Shown: one piece after another, positions 6,439 through 8,525 of the stretch
Layout: every line of letters starts with the position of its first letter
Numbering within the stretch: the first letter of the stretch is position 1
Source of the DNA: JBKJML01 sp046596415
GTDB taxonomy: Bacteria; Actinomycetota; Thermoleophilia; Gaiellales; Gaiellaceae
Assembly: GCA_046596415.1 (NCBI GenBank)
Contig: JBKJML010000242.1
Coordinates: 1 to 8,525, forward strand
DNA: 8,525 nt
Reading direction: 5' to 3'
Notes under the pieces: generated by a model
What the model was told of the DNA's origin: nothing
Seen by the model: only the letters and a program-made list of their open reading frames with translations
Databases searched by the model: none
Program-made: the position numbers and the translations under genes

Positions 6439-8292
6439 ATGGCCGTTCTCATCGCATCCAGTCTCCGCAAAGAGTTCTCCGGCGACCCGCTCTTCGACGG
6501 GGTCTCATTCAAGCTCGAGCGTCGCGAGCGGCTCGCGCTCTCGGGCCCGAACGGCGCCGGGAAGACCACACTGCTCCGCGCCCTGATGGGCGAGACGGAG
6601 CTCCAGGGCGGTGAGCTCGCCTTCGCGAAGGGGACCCGCGTCGCGTTGCACGACCAGCGACCGCCGCGCGACCGCGGCCTGACCCTCCGGGCGTATGCGC
6701 TGTCCGGCGCCGCCGACCTCGTCGCCGCCGAGCAGGAGCTACGGCGGCTGGAGACGGCGATGGCCGGCGGCGACCCGGACCCGGACCTCCTGCGTCGCTA
6801 CGGCGAGGCGCAGGCGCGCCTCGAGCACGCGGGTGGGTACGGCTGGCGCGATCGCGCGACCGCGGTGCTGCGCGGGCTCGGCTTCACCGACGCCGACCTC
6901 GAGCGAGGCCTCGACACCTTCTCGGGCGGCGAGCTCACACGAGCGTCGCTCGCACGGGCGCTCGCAGGAGACCCCGACCTGCTGCTCCTCGACGAGCCGA
7001 CGAACCACCTCGACATGGCCTCGATCGAGTGGCTCGAACAGGAGCTCTCGACACTCGACGCCGCCGTCGTGATCGTGGCCCACGACCGCTGGTTCCTGGA
7101 GGCAGTGGCGACCGCCGTACTCGAGCTCGAGGGCGGTAAGTCGGTCTTCTTTCCCGGCAAATGGCACGTCTGGCGGCAGGAGAAGGCGGCCCGCGAGGCG
7201 ATGCAGGCTCGCTTCGCCGAACGCCAGGCCGAGGACATCGAGCGGCTCGAGCGCTTCGTGTCGCGGTTCCGGTACGGGACGAAGTCGCGCCAGGCACAGG
7301 CGAAGTTGAAGCAGATCGCGCGGATCGAGAAGGTGCGCGTCGAAGCCCCTGCCGCCGGCCGGCGGACGCTCGGGTTCGAGTTCCTGAAACCGGTCCGCAG
7401 CGGCCGCATCGTCGTTGCGGCCGAGCACATCGAGCTCGCGGCAGGCGACAAGGAGCTCCTGCAGGACTCCGAGCTCGTCCTGGAGCGCGGCGAGCACGTC
7501 GCCCTGATCGGCCCGAACGGCTCCGGCAAGACGACGTTGCTGGAGGCGCTCGTCGGCGGACGGGTGGGGCGGATCGGGCACGGAGTCGAGACGGCGTACT
7601 TCTCCCAGCACGAGGTGGAGCTCGACGAGCGCGGCAGCGTGCTCGAATGTGCGATGGGGGCCACTGGCCTCCAGCGCCCGCAGGCCCAAGCGCTGCTCGG
7701 CCGCTTCCTCTTCTCCGGCTGGGACGCGCACGAAAAGCCCGTCGTCGCGCTCTCGGGCGGCGAGCGCCGCCGTCTCGCGCTCGCGCTGGTCGTCGCCTCG
7801 GGTGCGAACCTCCTCGTGCTCGACGAGCCGACGAACCACCTCGACCTCGAGAGCCGCGAGGCGCTCGAGGCAGCGCTTGAGGCGTTCCCCGGGACGGTGC
7901 TACTCGTGTCGCACGACCGTGCGCTCCTCGACGCCGTCGCCGAGCGGATCGTCGCGATCGAGAACGGACGGCTGGTCTCTCGCGTCGGCGGGTGGGCCGA
8001 GTACGTCGAGGCGCGCGACACCGCGGCGGCCCCGCCGCCGCCGCCGAAGGAGGCGAAGCCGAAGCAGCAGCGAGCGAAGCCGAAGGGGCCGAGCGAGCTC
8101 GAGCAGGTCGAGCGGCGGATCGCTGAACGCGAGGAGCAGATCGCGCAGCTCGAGCAGAAACTCGCCGCAGACTGGGCCGATCTGGACACCCTGAGCGCGC
8201 ACCGCGCCGCCCGCGACGACCTCCAGACGCTCCTCGGGCGCTGGGAGGAGCTGTTCGAGACCGCGCAGCAGGCCGACGCGCCTGTGACGTAG
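6439..8292 (+). CDS. ABC-F family ATP-binding protein (ribosome-associated type)
   Basis: A 617-residue soluble protein with two ABC ATPase domains in tandem and no membrane segments, as in the ABC-F family, which acts on the ribosome (translation factors such as EttA and Uup, and antibiotic-protection proteins). Domain 1: Walker A GPNGAGKTT (36-44), signature FSGGE (161-165), Walker B LLLLDEPTNHLD (181-192), switch His in AHDR (214-217). Domain 2: GPNGSGKTT (358-366), LSGGE (438-442), LLVLDEPTNHLD (458-469), SHDR (491-494). Between them is a charged helical linker (about 245-305), the part that contacts P-site tRNA in this family. A Pro-rich joint (PPPPP, 532-536), a Lys-rich stretch and a coiled coil (about 553-608) form a Uup-like C-terminal extension. 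The ATG at 6439 has AGAGG four bases upstream; an in-frame extension to 6127 would run antisense through the kinase gene and was rejected. Housekeeping versus resistance function cannot be decided from sequence alone; the extension favours an Uup-like role. Confidence 0.94.
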   Translation: MAVLIASSLRKEFSGDPLFDGVSFKLERRERLALSGPNGAGKTTLLRALMGETELQGGELAFAKGTRVALHDQRPPRDRGLTLRAYALSGAADLVAAEQELRRLETAMAGGDPDPDLLRRYGEAQARLEHAGGYGWRDRATAVLRGLGFTDADLERGLDTFSGGELTRASLARALAGDPDLLLLDEPTNHLDMASIEWLEQELSTLDAAVVIVAHDRWFLEAVATAVLELEGGKSVFFPGKWHVWRQEKAAREAMQARFAERQAEDIERLERFVSRFRYGTKSRQAQAKLKQIARIEKVRVEAPAAGRRTLGFEFLKPVRSGRIVVAAEHIELAAGDKELLQDSELVLERGEHVALIGPNGSGKTTLLEALVGGRVGRIGHGVETAYFSQHEVELDERGSVLECAMGATGLQRPQAQALLGRFLFSGWDAHEKPVVALSGGERRRLALALVVASGANLLVLDEPTNHLDLESREALEAALEAFPGTVLLVSHDRALLDAVAERIVAIENGRLVSRVGGWAEYVEARDTAAAPPPPPKEAKPKQQRAKPKGPSELEQVERRIAEREEQIAQLEQKLAADWADLDTLSAHRAARDDLQTLLGRWEELFETAQQADAPVT

Positions 8293-8315
8293 CGGCCGCA
8301 GGTGGCGTAGACACG

Positions 8316-8330
8316 ATGTGGAAGCAATGA
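8316..8330 (+). other. Possible four-codon leader ORF (MWKQ) overlapping the sigma factor start
   Basis: ATG-TGG-AAG-CAA-TGA runs from 8316, and its TGA overlaps the ATG of the sigma gene as ATGA. The leader ORF has no obvious Shine-Dalgarno of its own. The same bases offer an in-frame GTG at 8318 as an alternative sigma start. If GTG is the real start, this tiny ORF has no meaning. It may be a chance arrangement. Confidence 0.2.
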
Positions 8331-8525
8331 CGCTCTCCGCTCGGACACGCCCCACCGCTGCCGGCTTCGCGGTGACGGCGCAGGAGCACCTCGACGACGT
8401 GAACGCGTACCTCGTCTACCTGACGCGCAATGCCTCGCTGGCCGAGGACTTGACGGCGGAGACGTTCGAGAAGGCGTTTCGGCAATGGAGCCGCTTCGAC
8501 CCGGCGAGAGGGAATGCCCGCACCT
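8327..8525 (+). CDS. ECF-type RNA polymerase sigma factor, N-terminal part (cut by window edge)
   Basis: The 66 residues visible include a sigma-70 region 2 of the extracytoplasmic-function type: HLDDVNAYLVYLTRNAS (21-37), then AEDLTAETFEKAFRQW (39-54), the core-binding and -10 recognition segment, then FDPARGNARTW-like sequence at the edge. ECF sigmas direct RNA polymerase to a small regulon and are usually held by an anti-sigma factor; region 4 and any anti-sigma gene lie to the right. I chose the ATG at 8327, although its GGAAG is only two bases away. A GTG at 8318, which would add three residues (MEA), is a real alternative. The gene follows the ABC-F gene by 34 bases on the same strand, so co-transcription is possible. 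No ECF-type -35 motif is visible in the short gap. Confidence 0.85.
   Translation, partial: MTLSARTRPTAAGFAVTAQEHLDDVNAYLVYLTRNASLAEDLTAETFEKAFRQWSRFDPARGNART

Noticed and set aside
6739..8485. Several long minus-strand frames (366 to 516 codons) opposite the ABC-F gene.
   Set aside because: They are Ser-, Arg- and Ala-rich with no motifs, while the plus strand carries both full sets of ABC motifs. They are shadows.

Overview
The window is G+C-rich bacterial chromosome (well over 60 % by eye, not counted), with strong G/C preference at third codon positions, GTG starts and tightly packed genes. Codon style, the ABC-F and ECF sigma types and the lack of outer-membrane partners suggest an actinobacterium, possibly of the Thermoleophilia. 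That placement is an inference, not a result. I see no rRNA, tRNA, CRISPR array, insertion sequence or phage gene.

Layout: (1) 1-435, minus strand: N-terminal 145 residues of a transketolase, cut by the window edge. (2) 436-608: intergenic stretch with a short inverted repeat and a Walker-A-like fragment. (3) 609-938, minus: stand-alone receiver protein. (4) 996-1685, plus: OmpR/PhoB-type response regulator, divergent from the receiver. (5) 1692-6363, minus: a four-gene operon, transcribed in the order CHASE3 sensor histidine kinase (4519-6363), single-domain receiver (4136-4522), membrane-anchored HEAT-repeat protein (3128-4135), family-2 processive-type glycosyltransferase (1692-3131). Two junctions are ATGA overlaps; at the third, the HEAT gene appears to begin directly after the receiver's stop codon. 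(6) 6439-8292, plus: an ABC-F ATPase, divergent from the operon across a 75-base gap. (7) 8327-8525, plus: the start of an ECF-type sigma factor, cut by the window edge.

The most interesting unit is the kinase-receiver-HEAT-glycosyltransferase operon. The kinase has an extracytoplasmic CHASE3 sensor, and the operon's receiver has no DNA-binding output. The last two genes are a membrane HEAT scaffold and a membrane polysaccharide synthase. The simplest reading is that an envelope signal controls extracellular glycan synthesis, perhaps by protein contact rather than transcription. The convergent OmpR-type regulator at 996-1685 may supply the transcriptional arm, but nothing in the sequence links it directly.

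Two small-scale signals also deserve attention. The HEAT gene appears to use a CTG start, because a full transmembrane helix lies upstream of the only GTG candidate. A near-identical short palindrome (CTCTA-loop-TAGAG) occurs in two separate intergenic regions.
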